A stretch of 64,000 bases of DNA from NCBI GenBank assembly GCA_001898405.1, contig MKTW01000001.1:1-64000 (forward strand), in the 5' to 3' direction. A program made the position numbers and the translations under genes. Each line of letters opens with the position of its first letter. The stretch's first letter is position 1. Positions 1-9,954 of this stretch are shown piece by piece. This DNA comes from Sphingobacteriales bacterium 44-61 (GTDB lineage Bacteria > Bacteroidota > Bacteroidia > Chitinophagales > Chitinophagaceae). Under the pieces are notes generated by a model that saw only the letters and a list, made by a program, of their open reading frames with translations, was not told the origin of the DNA and searched no databases.

Positions 1-59
1 CGGAAGAATGGAAAATGGATCAATTGAAAAATGAAATTACTCTAAAAGAAGCTGTTTGA

Positions 60-215
60 AAAAAGGGGCACTTACAATAGCATGACAGACTCGATAAAAA
101 AACACTGAAGCAATTGCAGGTATTCGAGCAGATCGATGAAGATAAAAAGAAGACGCTGTGCGATCTCATCGATACATACATCAGGGATGCTAAAATCAGA
201 AAAGCTTACGCTTAA
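60..215 (+). pseudogene. Remnant of an XRE-type regulator C-terminus
   Basis: The last 44 codons (81-215) are open and read HDRLDKKTLKQL, then QVFEQIDEDKKKTLCDLIDT, ending RKAYA and a TAA at 213-215. This resembles the C-terminal tail of small helix-turn-helix (XRE/Cro) regulators of Bacteroidota. There is no start codon in this frame: a TAG lies at 78-80. The neighbouring frame reads GTYNSM just upstream, as if a frameshift near 81-90 had split the gene. Another short open tail (3-59, ending ITLKEAV) precedes it and is not recognised. The DNA-binding domain is either outside the window or lost. The family call is tentative. Confidence 0.4.
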
Positions 216-252
216 AATCGTAAAGTCCGGCAAATGCCGGGCTTTACGATTT
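216..252. terminator. Bidirectional hairpin terminator
   Basis: A long hairpin has arms AATCGTAAAG and CTTTACGATT, extended inward by CCGGC/GCCGG around an AAAT loop. It is flanked by an A run on the left and TTTT on the right. It separates the plus-strand regulator remnant from the minus-strand RHS operon and can end transcription from both sides. Confidence 0.8.
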
Positions 253-262
253 TAAAAGCTAT

Positions 263-619
263 TTACTTGACTTTTACGGCATTAAAGGCGCTGTCCACAT
301 AATGTAAAGTGAGCTTACATTTATTGCTTTTATACCACTGCTCCCACAATTTAAGGTCAGACTTAAAATCAGATTTATCTCTGTAACTCTGAACATCAGC
401 TCTTTCTGCCTTAGAGCTAATACCTGACATCACCTCCAAATACATTATTCCTTCATCTATTTCTTTTGGCATTACTAGCTTCTTCGGATGAGTACTCTCT
501 CCTAAAATCATTAAATAACGCTTATACGTATCTCTGTTTACAGAAATACTCTCTGAACACACCTTGCGATTACAGCAGGTCAATAAAAAACTAAAAATTA
601 TACAAATTAAAAATCTCAT
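263..619 (-). CDS. Small lipoprotein, possible immunity protein
   Basis: This 118-residue protein begins with a hydrophobic signal (RFLICIIFSFLLTCC) that holds a plausible lipobox ending at Cys15 or Cys16, so it is probably a lipoprotein exported to the periplasm. The rest is charged and not recognised. It is the last gene of the minus-strand RHS run, about 85 bp beyond the preceding small lipoprotein gene, and ends just before a strong terminator. Small unrelated ORFs directly behind an RHS toxin tip are often immunity genes, and that is an inference from position only. It could equally be an unrelated cargo lipoprotein. Confidence 0.6.
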   Translation of the reverse strand: MRFLICIIFSFLLTCCNRKVCSESISVNRDTYKRYLMILGESTHPKKLVMPKEIDEGIMYLEVMSGISSKAERADVQSYRDKSDFKSDLKLWEQWYKSNKCKLTLHYVDSAFNAVKVK

Positions 620-704
620 TTTATTCCGTCTGTAAGAACATTGTTCAAATTATTATAAAAGCTTAGAAAATAAAGAGTAAGTACCTGATTCGTTTTGGCG
701 TACT

Positions 705-1145
705 CTACTCGTGTCTAAATGGTTTATTAAGTTGCAGAATATCCAACTGATCCTGTCTTCCTAAATTTAGCCCTATATACTTCCCTTTCTTTTCATCAAA
801 TTGCAAAACATTTTGCCTTGAGTTAACTGTAACGATAAAAGTCGGAGCAGTCTCTGCAGTTCTGCATCTAATAATTTCTTCTCCATACTTAAAATAAAGT
901 TTGCCCTCGGATTTATACAAAAAAATATTTACTTCTGTAGTCCCCATATTTCTACTACTAGTTAAAACTTTCTTACTGAAGATCGGACAATCACCCACTT
1001 TCACTGATACCGTATCTTCACTAAATCCATCTTGAAATTCAATTTCCAAATAAGATTCAGATTGCACAATCGCATTCTTGGATGAAGAACATCCGAATAG
1101 CAAAATCGACACAAACAGTACAAAAAATTGTCTCATAGTTTTCAT
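705..1145 (-). CDS. Lipoprotein directly behind RHS metzincin tip, candidate immunity protein
   Basis: A 146-residue lipoprotein. The ATG at 1145 gives MKTMRQFFVLFVSILLFGCS with a lipobox (LLFGC). A longer TTG reading at 1157 would overlap the RHS stop and is less likely. The ATG lies one base after the TAA of the RHS gene, so the two are translationally coupled. The mature part contains beta-rich stretches such as SYLEIEFQDGF and an extended FIVTVNSRQNVLQF segment; no family is recognised. Its tight coupling to a toxin-like protease domain, and its expected location in the periplasm where an incoming protease would act, make it the best candidate for the cognate immunity protein. This is inference from context. 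Confidence 0.7.
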   Translation of the reverse strand: MKTMRQFFVLFVSILLFGCSSSKNAIVQSESYLEIEFQDGFSEDTVSVKVGDCPIFSKKVLTSSRNMGTTEVNIFLYKSEGKLYFKYGEEIIRCRTAETAPTFIVTVNSRQNVLQFDEKKGKYIGLNLGRQDQLDILQLNKPFRHE

Positions 1146-1146
1146 A

Positions 1147-4100
1147 TTAAAATGCAAGCTTTATTTGTCTACCACTATTTAAACTACCACTTTGGTAATT
1201 TCCTCGGATTTCTTGGATTTGCTCTTTCGTCAACACTTTCCCCGCATTGGTTAAGTTGCTAGATTGATGCATTAGATTTCGAGGCTTGTCAGTGATGGGT
1301 GTGATATGCCCCAATCCTCCACTATGCCCTAATTCATGTGTCGCCGTTCTTCCTAAAGTGGCATCTCCGTTTTGAGTTAATCCTGTACCGGCATATTGTC
1401 CCGACGTAGCTTCTTTATTATCTAAAATTGTAGCGTTTAGATAAACCACATTATCGCCAAAAGGAGCCGAACCATTTGAATTTGTCAACTTCCCATTCTC
1501 ATTAGGAACCTTTCCATCATCGACAATTCTAAAGGCATGATCACCTTTACTCAGAGGATTATCCGCATTAACAACGGTTATATCAGCTGTGGCCACTGAA
1601 GTAAAATCACCATCAGTAATTGAGTAATTCTCTTTTATAGCGTTTGAAATCGTGCTGGCATAACCAGCCAACTGCTCCGAACTGAGCGGGGTGCTTGAAT
1701 TGTTAACGACCTTTCCTGTTACATGAATGGTAGTTACTTCAGTCCCGTTGACCATTTTGCTTCCTACGATTATGCTATCTCCGTTGACATCGATATTACT
1801 ATTTGGATTATTCGCAACATAATTATATGGACTTAAAGAAAGATACTTTTCTACAAATCTGTCTTGTGTAAAAAATCTTCCAACTTGGTTATCATACATC
1901 CTCGCCCCATAATCTAACCACTCAAGCCCTGATCCATCACTGAACTCTTTTCGTTGTTCCTCCTTACCATTGTATTTATATTTATTCTCAGGCTCTCCGA
2001 ACGTCAATGCTTTCGATGATATCCCTGCCATAGTAAGCCCAAACGGATAATAATGCGTCTCTTCCAATAACGGCCCGCGGATATGCCCCACCTGCAAATT
2101 ATCAAAGAACACCGGTACAGCGCTTTCATTGCTACAATAAATATACACATATCCATTCTTAGGTACTACAAGCCCTGTCAGTGTATGTGCCTTAAGCCCC
2201 GCTGTGCTACTCACAGGACTGATACCACCGCCGGCATAACGGAACTGCTCGTCCAAAAAGACATAATTAATAAACGCCTTGGGGCGGTAGGGATAAGCCG
2301 CATCATCGCGGTCTGCCCTGTCGATGAACGCATCCAGGCCGCTGTTTATGCCTGGTATTGCTTCCAATGTTGTTGCGTTCAGGTGACCGGGTATAAAAGT
2401 GGAGGAAGGTGAGCCCAACAACCCTTCCAACAGGCTTAATACAGCAGGTGCTACATTCGGGCCAGCAGTCTGCGTATTCTCGTACCAATAACTTTTGCCA
2501 AGAATATTTACCTCATCACCAGCCATTACTTTTAAAGTAATGCCCAGGCCTGTTTTATTCTCATCCCCTTTCAAACGATACATTTTCTCGCTGTTGGCTG
2601 CTTCAAACACAGGATCAGCAGGGTTATTACCTAATCCATTGTCATTAACATAGGATGGCGGTGGTTGAGTGAGGTCGCTTACAGCAACGATCTTTGATTG
2701 ATCGATCAGGTAATAGCCTTCTTCAGTCGACAGCTTTGCATCTTCCAAACTGGCAATGGGATAGAGTTGGGAGTGCTGTTCTTCTGTCAACACCATTCTT
2801 ACATTGCCCAGATGGTCTTTTACCATGTAATCATATTCAAAACCTGTCAGCAGATTGGGATCGGAAGTATTAGTATATGTTGCCCGGATACGTCCCTCTT
2901 CCTGGCCTAAAAACTGTAATTTATCGGCATAATCTGCCGCAGGGTTTGCGGCTATTTGTTTGGTCTCATACACCCTTCCGGCCACATAATCGGTGATAGT
3001 TGTTTGAGCAACGGTGACATGGTCAGGCCCATACTCCACCACTTTCTTTTGGAGTTTATTTCCTGCTGCATCGTAGATATATACAATTTTACCTTTTGCA
3101 TTCCCATTGTCATCCTTTGCCTGTATTTCTGATGGGAGGTTCAGGTGATTGTAAGTGATTCCCGCTATATTCTTGTTCTTATCAAAAGCAAGATTCCCGT
3201 TTTTATCATATTCATAATCGATAATGCTATTTACATCACCGGTTCCCGCACTTACGTATGTATTCTTGTTGGATGTCTGAGGGTGCCCTGTTGCTGTTCT
3301 GAAATCTCCGAGATTAGTATTCACATCATTCTGAAAATCGATCACGTTTTTCAACTTATTGCTATTACCAGTTTGTTCATACGTATACTTCAGGTCATCT
3401 ATAACGGAACTGCCCGTGATCTTCAGCCCCCATTGTTTCATTTTCAGAATATTTCCGTTTGCATCATATGCAGTGCCAGCATCTGTTCCATTGCCCATCA
3501 CCATATCAAAATTCACTGTGGCATCGTCTGCATACCCGCTTTCACCCTGGCTGAAATCTGCTCCCAGCAAGCGATCAGCTTTGTCATAACTGAACCCATA
3601 CGCTCTTTTTATATCGCCGGCCCCTTTACTATGCCACTTCATACCCCCAATATTCCCACTGTATTGATTGGTCTCAAAACCCCAATCGTACGACAAGTTA
3701 AATCCAAACCACCTATCGGTCTCCCTTGTCTCATCCTTATCCGCATAATACTTATTGACCCCATTCACCCAACCGCGGATGTTGTAAGTATAGTCAAGCG
3801 TTTCAATCGGTACTGATGGGGTAATATAATCTCCTGTTGTGGCGTCCTTCTTTTGCCCTAATTGTTTTGTCATTAATTGCCCCAGCTCGTCGTAGTCATT
3901 TTTCACGATCCGGGCTTTTTTACTTATTTCATCATTGATCGTTTTCCAAACTTCCAGTAAACGATTTCCATGATCATATACCATCTCAGTTTTCAGCCGT
4001 AGCTGAGCCACTCCGGGCGTATTATATACCTGGTAGTTAATCAGGACTTTCCCGGTAAAATCATATTGATTGGTGAGAATATCTGTCCCGTTCTTATAGT

Positions 4101-5871
4101 TATCACTGTTTGCCTGTATTACTCTTCCTTTCTCATCATAAAAATTTGCTGTTGGCAACCACGGACCGGCAGCCAGGTTCGCCGGGTCCTGCAACACTCT
4201 TACCATGGTACCCGTTATAAAGCCCGTTACCTGGCTGGAAGCCTGGGCAGGCATTGCTTCCGCGTGCTGGCTACTACCGGCATTCAGTTGACTATTCCAG
4301 TCTGTTGTATACGTTTTATTTGTCCATTCGTAGTTATCGTAATAAGTTTTGGTAAGCGCAATAAAAGTTGCTCCGGAAGGAATGGGGTTCTTATTGATCA
4401 CTATGCCTTCTACAGAACTGGTTTCCCCATCCGCTCCGCCAGGTCCGCTTACAATCTCTGCTGTAAACTCTCCGCTGGTGGCGGATTCGAAGCCTGTGTC
4501 AAGAGTGATACTACGCATTGCCTGCACAACACCGCTGGTATTGGCTGAAGACAAAACAATATCTGTCTGCAAACCCGGATTGGGATTAGATGAAGGAGTA
4601 GTCGTAAGTGTATTCACAGTCGTTTGCAAAGCGTCTGGCGAAGCTGTATACGTCATGATGCCGGTCAACACCGGGCGGTTGATCACATCATATAATGTCG
4701 CCATCCATTGATTATTTTGCCGGAGATTGGCATCCTGTGTAAACACAAGCCGGTTGCGCATATCATATACCATATAAACCCATCCGGCCCCCGGTACCTT
4801 TTTAGCGATCAACCGTTGGCGGCTGTCATACTCGTAGCGAAAACAAAGTTCTTTTGTAATAGAGCTGGTTAATGTCCAGTTGGAATTGATAGCCTCAACA
4901 GCCTTGGGAGGGATCACAAAACGCAGCCTTCCTATATCATCATATACATAATAAGTACTTAAAAAACCAGTGTAGCCGCTATAATCAGAAGCGATAGCAC
5001 CAACCTGAACTTTCCTTAACACCAGCACTCCCTGCTTGTCTTTATATTCCACTATCGCATTTCCCTGTTCATTAATAATTACATTTTTAAATAAAGTGCC
5101 TTGCGCATACGGATCAGCTTCTTTGGCAGGAATATTGGTTGATTCATCTCCATTTACATCATAATTAAGTGGATCATTACCAATAGTCCAGATCTTTACA
5201 TCATCCTCGTTCAGTGAATTCACCAGGTATAACTGCTTCACGGCTTTTTCAGTGCCAGGGCTGGAAGGATTATAGGAGCCCGCCCAACTATTGCCTGGTG
5301 CAAAACTTTTAACAACCCTGTTCAACGGTGAAGCTTCAAATTCTACACGGCTGTACAACGCCTGCTCATTGGCATACATGAGTGCATTTGTTGCATCTTT
5401 ATACGCGTTTTTATAAAAATAATCCTGATCGGCAAATGGTTCAAGCCTTAAAGCCCCATCATTCGTGGTACCGTTGCTTTGTGTATAAGGGAGATACTTA
5501 AATGACTCCCGTCCGAATGCATCATATACTATTGGGGCTATCAGGTCTTTCGGACTGCTTCCCGGGCTGGCCTGACGGGATACGATTTGCAAAGGCCGTC
5601 CCAATCCATCCAGGTATTGGGTGGTTTCTTTTGCATGCTGATAACCGGCATTCATCAGGTCAGTAGGTGACTGATAAGGCCCGAGTGCGTCCCAGGTACG
5701 TACATAATTAGTAACGATGTTCACCGCATTATATCCCGGTGGCTGTGATGCCACCTGACCGGTTGCCGCAGGTGTTTGCGTAACAGCAGCAGGTTTGTTG
5801 TTTTGCTGAGCACTGATAGCCAAACCCGACAACAACCAGCAACTGGTTAACACTATATATTTTCTGTTCAT
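1147..5871 (-). CDS. RHS repeat protein (DUF6443) with C-terminal metzincin metalloprotease tip
   Basis: A secreted RHS/YD-repeat protein of about 1574 residues. ATG at 5871 gives a clean signal peptide ([20 protein letters not shown]); an ATG seven codons earlier is also possible. A DUF6443-like N-terminal region (about 50-210, with YDAFGRE and KYLPY) is followed by YD repeats and the RHS core end near 1330-1370 ([19 protein letters not shown]). The last 200 residues are a separate domain with [11 protein letters not shown] at 1512-1522, a perfect HExxHxxGxxH zinc site, followed by a NLMH Met-turn at about 1534. That pair is the signature of metzincin proteases. The RHS shell of such proteins encloses a C-terminal toxin, so the protease is the likely effector. 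It is the third gene of an RHS operon and is followed by two lipoproteins. No T9SS tail is seen, so the export route is open. Confidence 0.88.
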   Translation of the reverse strand: MNRKYIVLTSCWLLSGLAISAQQNNKPAAVTQTPAATGQVASQPPGYNAVNIVTNYVRTWDALGPYQSPTDLMNAGYQHAKETTQYLDGLGRPLQIVSRQASPGSSPKDLIAPIVYDAFGRESFKYLPYTQSNGTTNDGALRLEPFADQDYFYKNAYKDATNALMYANEQALYSRVEFEASPLNRVVKSFAPGNSWAGSYNPSSPGTEKAVKQLYLVNSLNEDDVKIWTIGNDPLNYDVNGDESTNIPAKEADPYAQGTLFKNVIINEQGNAIVEYKDKQGVLVLRKVQVGAIASDYSGYTGFLSTYYVYDDIGRLRFVIPPKAVEAINSNWTLTSSITKELCFRYEYDSRQRLIAKKVPGAGWVYMVYDMRNRLVFTQDANLRQNNQWMATLYDVINRPVLTGIMTYTASPDALQTTVNTLTTTPSSNPNPGLQTDIVLSSANTSGVVQAMRSITLDTGFESATSGEFTAEIVSGPGGADGETSSVEGIVINKNPIPSGATFIALTKTYYDNYEWTNKTYTTDWNSQLNAGSSQHAEAMPAQASSQVTGFITGTMVRVLQDPANLAAGPWLPTANFYDEKGRVIQANSDNYKNGTDILTNQYDFTGKVLINYQVYNTPGVAQLRLKTEMVYDHGNRLLEVWKTINDEISKKARIVKNDYDELGQLMTKQLGQKKDATTGDYITPSVPIETLDYTYNIRGWVNGVNKYYADKDETRETDRWFGFNLSYDWGFETNQYSGNIGGMKWHSKGAGDIKRAYGFSYDKADRLLGADFSQGESGYADDATVNFDMVMGNGTDAGTAYDANGNILKMKQWGLKITGSSVIDDLKYTYEQTGNSNKLKNVIDFQNDVNTNLGDFRTATGHPQTSNKNTYVSAGTGDVNSIIDYEYDKNGNLAFDKNKNIAGITYNHLNLPSEIQAKDDNGNAKGKIVYIYDAAGNKLQKKVVEYGPDHVTVAQTTITDYVAGRVYETKQIAANPAADYADKLQFLGQEEGRIRATYTNTSDPNLLTGFEYDYMVKDHLGNVRMVLTEEQHSQLYPIASLEDAKLSTEEGYYLIDQSKIVAVSDLTQPPPSYVNDNGLGNNPADPVFEAANSEKMYRLKGDENKTGLGITLKVMAGDEVNILGKSYWYENTQTAGPNVAPAVLSLLEGLLGSPSSTFIPGHLNATTLEAIPGINSGLDAFIDRADRDDAAYPYRPKAFINYVFLDEQFRYAGGGISPVSSTAGLKAHTLTGLVVPKNGYVYIYCSNESAVPVFFDNLQVGHIRGPLLEETHYYPFGLTMAGISSKALTFGEPENKYKYNGKEEQRKEFSDGSGLEWLDYGARMYDNQVGRFFTQDRFVEKYLSLSPYNYVANNPNSNIDVNGDSIIVGSKMVNGTEVTTIHVTGKVVNNSSTPLSSEQLAGYASTISNAIKENYSITDGDFTSVATADITVVNADNPLSKGDHAFRIVDDGKVPNENGKLTNSNGSAPFGDNVVYLNATILDNKEATSGQYAGTGLTQNGDATLGRTATHELGHSGGLGHITPITDKPRNLMHQSSNLTNAGKVLTKEQIQEIRGNYQSGSLNSGRQIKLAF

Positions 5872-6012
5872 ATGCCAATTCAAGTTCGCCATAAGATCAT
5901 TTTATTTTGGAAAGGGCCTGTTGTCTTATTTAGGCGCGATCTCCTGCTCGCATGTAAGGCGAAATATCAACAACAAGAGATTGACTATGCAAAATTTCAT
6001 ACCCTTTTTATA

Positions 6013-9000
6013 TCATAAATTATAAGAACCACTGAGTTGAAGGAGATTGGTGAAATTAGGCCCCATTATTTCAACCACTCCTGTTGTCCGGAATACCAAT
6101 GTATAGCTTTGCCCTTGCGAAGACACGGTCACAAACCTATCTACCGATGGCAGGAAAAGAATACCCGTAAGTGTTCCTATTTGTCCATACGCTATCGAAT
6201 TGTTCTTATTCAGTACAAGTGAAAAATTTACAGATCCCGTTCCTGTCAACTCAAAATGCGAGTTGACCCCACCCCACCCACAGCAAGTAGAAAACGAATA
6301 ATATGGCAAACAGGTACACTGCGCCTGCACTGCCGGGCCATTAGCTGTGATCTCTACCACAGCTTTTGCATTGGCATCCGGCACACTGATAAGAGAACCA
6401 TACTTATTCGCAGGAACGGTGTAATAAAGTGTGGAGCTTATATATCCTGGATCGCATGTCCTCGTAAATGCTTGTGTTTGCTCCGTATTAGCATATGGAT
6501 AGGTGAAAATATCTTTTTGCTTATAGGAAATCAATCTTACGAGGTTTCTATCCTGGTCTTTGATTTTTGTTAAACGGCCGATCACATCATACTCATAATA
6601 AGATATGCGGCTTGCCGGGTCGGCTTGCGCAGAAAGGCCGATCAAAGGTTCATAAGTATAGGTGGTCATCTGGGACCCGGCAGGATATAAACGCAATTCA
6701 TCAATATACCCTGAGCCGCTTACCGTAACAGAAGATGCACCTGTTATTTTATATTCCACATACGTCCAACCATTCAATGCTTTTCCCTCTATACCAGCCT
6801 TGCTATTCACAGATTGCGAACCAGTCTTTTTCCAGAAAGAAACAATGTAGGTTTTTGCCATGTTAAGGCCTGTCAGCGTAATATCCGCAGTAGAAAGCGT
6901 ATAGCGCCTGGAACCTGTGGGAGCAGTTATATCTGCAGTGATGGCTGCAGGATCATAGCTCCAGCGGCCCATTGCATTGGTTTCAAAAGAAGAATAAGCA
7001 ACAGAAGATGAATCGGCATCTGTACATTGGGCCAGTATCGTATTATAATGCTCATCCCATATATACGCTGAATTACCGGCAAGATTATGCAGGCCTTTGA
7101 GTTGCGAGGCACTAGAATAGTCAGCAGCACTGTATAATTTATAGCGGCTATCCATTACCAGGGTATAGTTGCCTCCGGATGGATAATTGGGCGCATTAGG
7201 ATAAGTAAAGTAGGTGGGAATAAACTCTGTCTTATAGCCGAGAGGTCGGGTTGCTTCCAATCCATACACACGAAGAGGAAGATTACCCTGGTAAATATTG
7301 AACCGGCTTTGCAGCAGCAAGGTATCGCCAGCCGATGTTCGCTTCAATTGCATTTGCTCAATTGGCAGGTCATAAATATTCGCCGATTTCATACTGCTGA
7401 GCAGAGCTGCATCGCCCGCTGGTGAAATGGGGTAATGCGGCGGCTCCATTTCCATGGAGGTTTTGGTCAGAGAAATATTTTGTGTGCCATCGGAATTATA
7501 TATGATCTCCCCAACTTGCTGATAATACTCGTTGTATTTATATGCTTTTTTAACTTTAATGAAATCTGAGCCGGAATAAGTTTTTTCGACCACACTGTCT
7601 GTCACAGTAAAGTACGATTTGGCCGGTGAAACGAAGACAGTATACCTCCTTGCACCTGCAGTGTTAAAATTGACAGTCTGATCAGTCCCATCCAGGTTAT
7701 CTTTCGCACGCACACTGTAAAAATCCTGTGAATAATCCTTTAACGAATAGAAATACTCAACAGATTTAGTCAGTTGGTTTGAAGGATCATAATAATTTTC
7801 AGTCATCAGCTTTCCATCCAATCCTTTAGCTGGCGTTGGTGCATTGCTTGTGTAAGGAGGCACAAGTGATAAAAGTGAATTGGTATGAGTTGTACATGAA
7901 CCATTGAGACAGTAAGTTCCATCGCCAGGCCAGTGAGCAGCCTGTACTTCAAAACCTAAGCCATTATTGCCTATGTAATAAATGGGTGTAATCTTAAACC
8001 CTTTAGAAATGTATCCCAGTGATGCGCCACTTGCATCTATCTGCTTGACGGAAACACCCCGGTAACCTACCAGGAAATCATTATCATTAAAAGCTCCGTT
8101 TATAGAAAGTACATCCTGATAACGAGTTTGACTGGCACTGAGTCGCAATGACGAGGTATTATACCGGATGGCACCCATATAAAGACCGCTACCATATGAG
8201 TATTCAAGTGTTCCCGTCAACCTTCCCAAAGCGTAATTACGCATCGTTTTAATTCGTTGACCTCCTCCGGTAATATAAGGTGTAGTATACGACAAGGATA
8301 TCATTGTCACACCGTTAACGGTGCCTGCAGGCTGCATAAAGGGGTTAGCTTTTTGCGAATAATGTGGTTCATAAATCAATTTAGTGCTTCCACCGGAAGG
8401 ATACACAATACTATCCATAGTTAAAGTGGCCATCAAATAAGGTGTACAATCCCTGTTCTTCCCTATAGAGGCTACCGTGGAATAGCTTAGATCATTCCCA
8501 AGTCCTATTGTTGGGATCAATCCTTTGGGAGTGCACTCATCAAACGTGGTACCTCCAGTATTGAGATAGCCCCAATGATCCTGCGAGTAAGAGTACTTAT
8601 CGGGCATTCCATTATCATTGAAATAATAGAACTGGTATGGAGATCCGAGGGAAGCAGTATCATTAATGGTCAGTTCATTGAGCTTTAGCCGGCGCTTGAA
8701 ATATTTAGAAACAGAGTCCGGCAGGGTATTGTAACAAAGCCCACTGGAAGTAAAATAACTATAGCCAAAACTGATTTTCTTCTTCACAGTTCCTGTTTGC
8801 CTGTCACGAACACGGATTGTATCCAACTTTTTACTTCCGTTACCTCTGATATCATCCCTGCCGCTCAGAACAAAATCGACCACAGTAGTATTGCTTTCAA
8901 TTCTGGTGAGATAAGCCGGCTCCTGGCTTATCGAGTCCTGAACGCCATCTTGAGAAAGGGTATAATTCGGATCAGGATTATCAAAAGACAAAGAAGCATT

Positions 9001-9900
9001 GCGTGTAAACGCCGGATATGATTTCCCATAATTGGTATAAGAAAACACAATACTATCCCCTGTAGGATGCACCATGCTGGTAAGAAGCCAGCCCGTCGTA
9101 GATGAATTCCCGTAAAGAGTGCCCATAGAAGGCAAATCAGTAGAAGTTATTTCCTGCTGATTAAAACGATATGTCACCCCCTGATTGTCAACCACTCTCC
9201 AACTGATTATCCTGTCAAACTGATCGGTGTTGTATGATATCTGGAAATGATTCTTCTCCCCGATAAACCTTAGCAAACCTGTGATCTTATCATAAAAATA
9301 GGAGAAAGAATAACCAGCAAAGTTTGCATGAAAAATATCTGGCTCACCCAGACCAAACTGTGCCATTGCATTAATGGAACTCCAGTCATCCGGTATATCA
9401 TGCGTATCAGCTGTATCACATTGATAACAGGTTGAAGCAAACGTCAGGATACCTGCATTATTACCATTACCCAGCCGGGTAAATAATTTTTGCATACCGT
9501 ATGCCAAAGCCTGGGGAGTAAACAGTCCTCTCGTAACAGGATGATTGTCTATACAACCTCTCGTTTCTACCGTGATCCGGCCTCCAACCTGAAGATTGAA
9601 TCCCAGCCCTATCCAGGATGCTTCCTGGCTTACTTTAATTCCTGAAGCATCATATGTAACAGACATAGGAGCTTCCAGGAATTTACCTTTCACACTATAT
9701 AGAGGAATGGAGATATTGGGAGTACCTGTAAGCTCATTCACAGGTATATTACCATACTTTTCAAAACCTGCAGACTCCGGTGTTCGCGGCAGATTTATAT
9801 TGATCGGAGCCGCCACTGGATTGATATTGGTGGTAGGCTGGCAGATTACTCCGGTATAACCAAGAACTCCCAGGATTAATAGTTTCGCTTTTCTTTTCAT
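6013..9900 (-). CDS. Large secreted SpvB-like/RHS-associated protein with DUF5977-like repeat
   Basis: A protein of about 1295 residues with a signal peptide (MKRKAKLLILGVLGYTGVIC) if started at 9900; an upstream in-frame start at 9927 is possible. The N-terminus (IPVNELTGTPNISIPLYSVK, then SQEASWIGLGFNLQVGGRIT) resembles the SpvB/TcaC-type entry domain found ahead of YD-repeat proteins in Bacteroidota. Near the C-terminus are a YD motif (YYEYDVIGRLTKIKDQDRN) and a DUF5977-like unit (CDPGYISSTLYYTVPANKY). The very end is Cys-rich followed by a beta-rich tail. It lies 120 bp upstream of the metzincin RHS gene and probably works with it, by analogy to the TcB/TcC split. That partnership is inferred from order and domain type only. 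Confidence 0.8.
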   Translation of the reverse strand: MKRKAKLLILGVLGYTGVICQPTTNINPVAAPININLPRTPESAGFEKYGNIPVNELTGTPNISIPLYSVKGKFLEAPMSVTYDASGIKVSQEASWIGLGFNLQVGGRITVETRGCIDNHPVTRGLFTPQALAYGMQKLFTRLGNGNNAGILTFASTCYQCDTADTHDIPDDWSSINAMAQFGLGEPDIFHANFAGYSFSYFYDKITGLLRFIGEKNHFQISYNTDQFDRIISWRVVDNQGVTYRFNQQEITSTDLPSMGTLYGNSSTTGWLLTSMVHPTGDSIVFSYTNYGKSYPAFTRNASLSFDNPDPNYTLSQDGVQDSISQEPAYLTRIESNTTVVDFVLSGRDDIRGNGSKKLDTIRVRDRQTGTVKKKISFGYSYFTSSGLCYNTLPDSVSKYFKRRLKLNELTINDTASLGSPYQFYYFNDNGMPDKYSYSQDHWGYLNTGGTTFDECTPKGLIPTIGLGNDLSYSTVASIGKNRDCTPYLMATLTMDSIVYPSGGSTKLIYEPHYSQKANPFMQPAGTVNGVTMISLSYTTPYITGGGQRIKTMRNYALGRLTGTLEYSYGSGLYMGAIRYNTSSLRLSASQTRYQDVLSINGAFNDNDFLVGYRGVSVKQIDASGASLGYISKGFKITPIYYIGNNGLGFEVQAAHWPGDGTYCLNGSCTTHTNSLLSLVPPYTSNAPTPAKGLDGKLMTENYYDPSNQLTKSVEYFYSLKDYSQDFYSVRAKDNLDGTDQTVNFNTAGARRYTVFVSPAKSYFTVTDSVVEKTYSGSDFIKVKKAYKYNEYYQQVGEIIYNSDGTQNISLTKTSMEMEPPHYPISPAGDAALLSSMKSANIYDLPIEQMQLKRTSAGDTLLLQSRFNIYQGNLPLRVYGLEATRPLGYKTEFIPTYFTYPNAPNYPSGGNYTLVMDSRYKLYSAADYSSASQLKGLHNLAGNSAYIWDEHYNTILAQCTDADSSSVAYSSFETNAMGRWSYDPAAITADITAPTGSRRYTLSTADITLTGLNMAKTYIVSFWKKTGSQSVNSKAGIEGKALNGWTYVEYKITGASSVTVSGSGYIDELRLYPAGSQMTTYTYEPLIGLSAQADPASRISYYEYDVIGRLTKIKDQDRNLVRLISYKQKDIFTYPYANTEQTQAFTRTCDPGYISSTLYYTVPANKYGSLISVPDANAKAVVEITANGPAVQAQCTCLPYYSFSTCCGWGGVNSHFELTGTGSVNFSLVLNKNNSIAYGQIGTLTGILFLPSVDRFVTVSSQGQSYTLVFRTTGVVEIMGPNFTNLLQLSGSYNL

Positions 9901-9954
9901 AGCACCTGTGACTTGATAATTTTTCAATAAAGATTATAGAATGCCTATGCTCAC

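Noticed and set aside
3145-3816. Long plus-strand open frame inside the RHS gene
   Set aside because: It is antisense to well-supported YD-repeat coding sequence, has no promoter and gives an unrecognisable Ile/Cys-rich protein.
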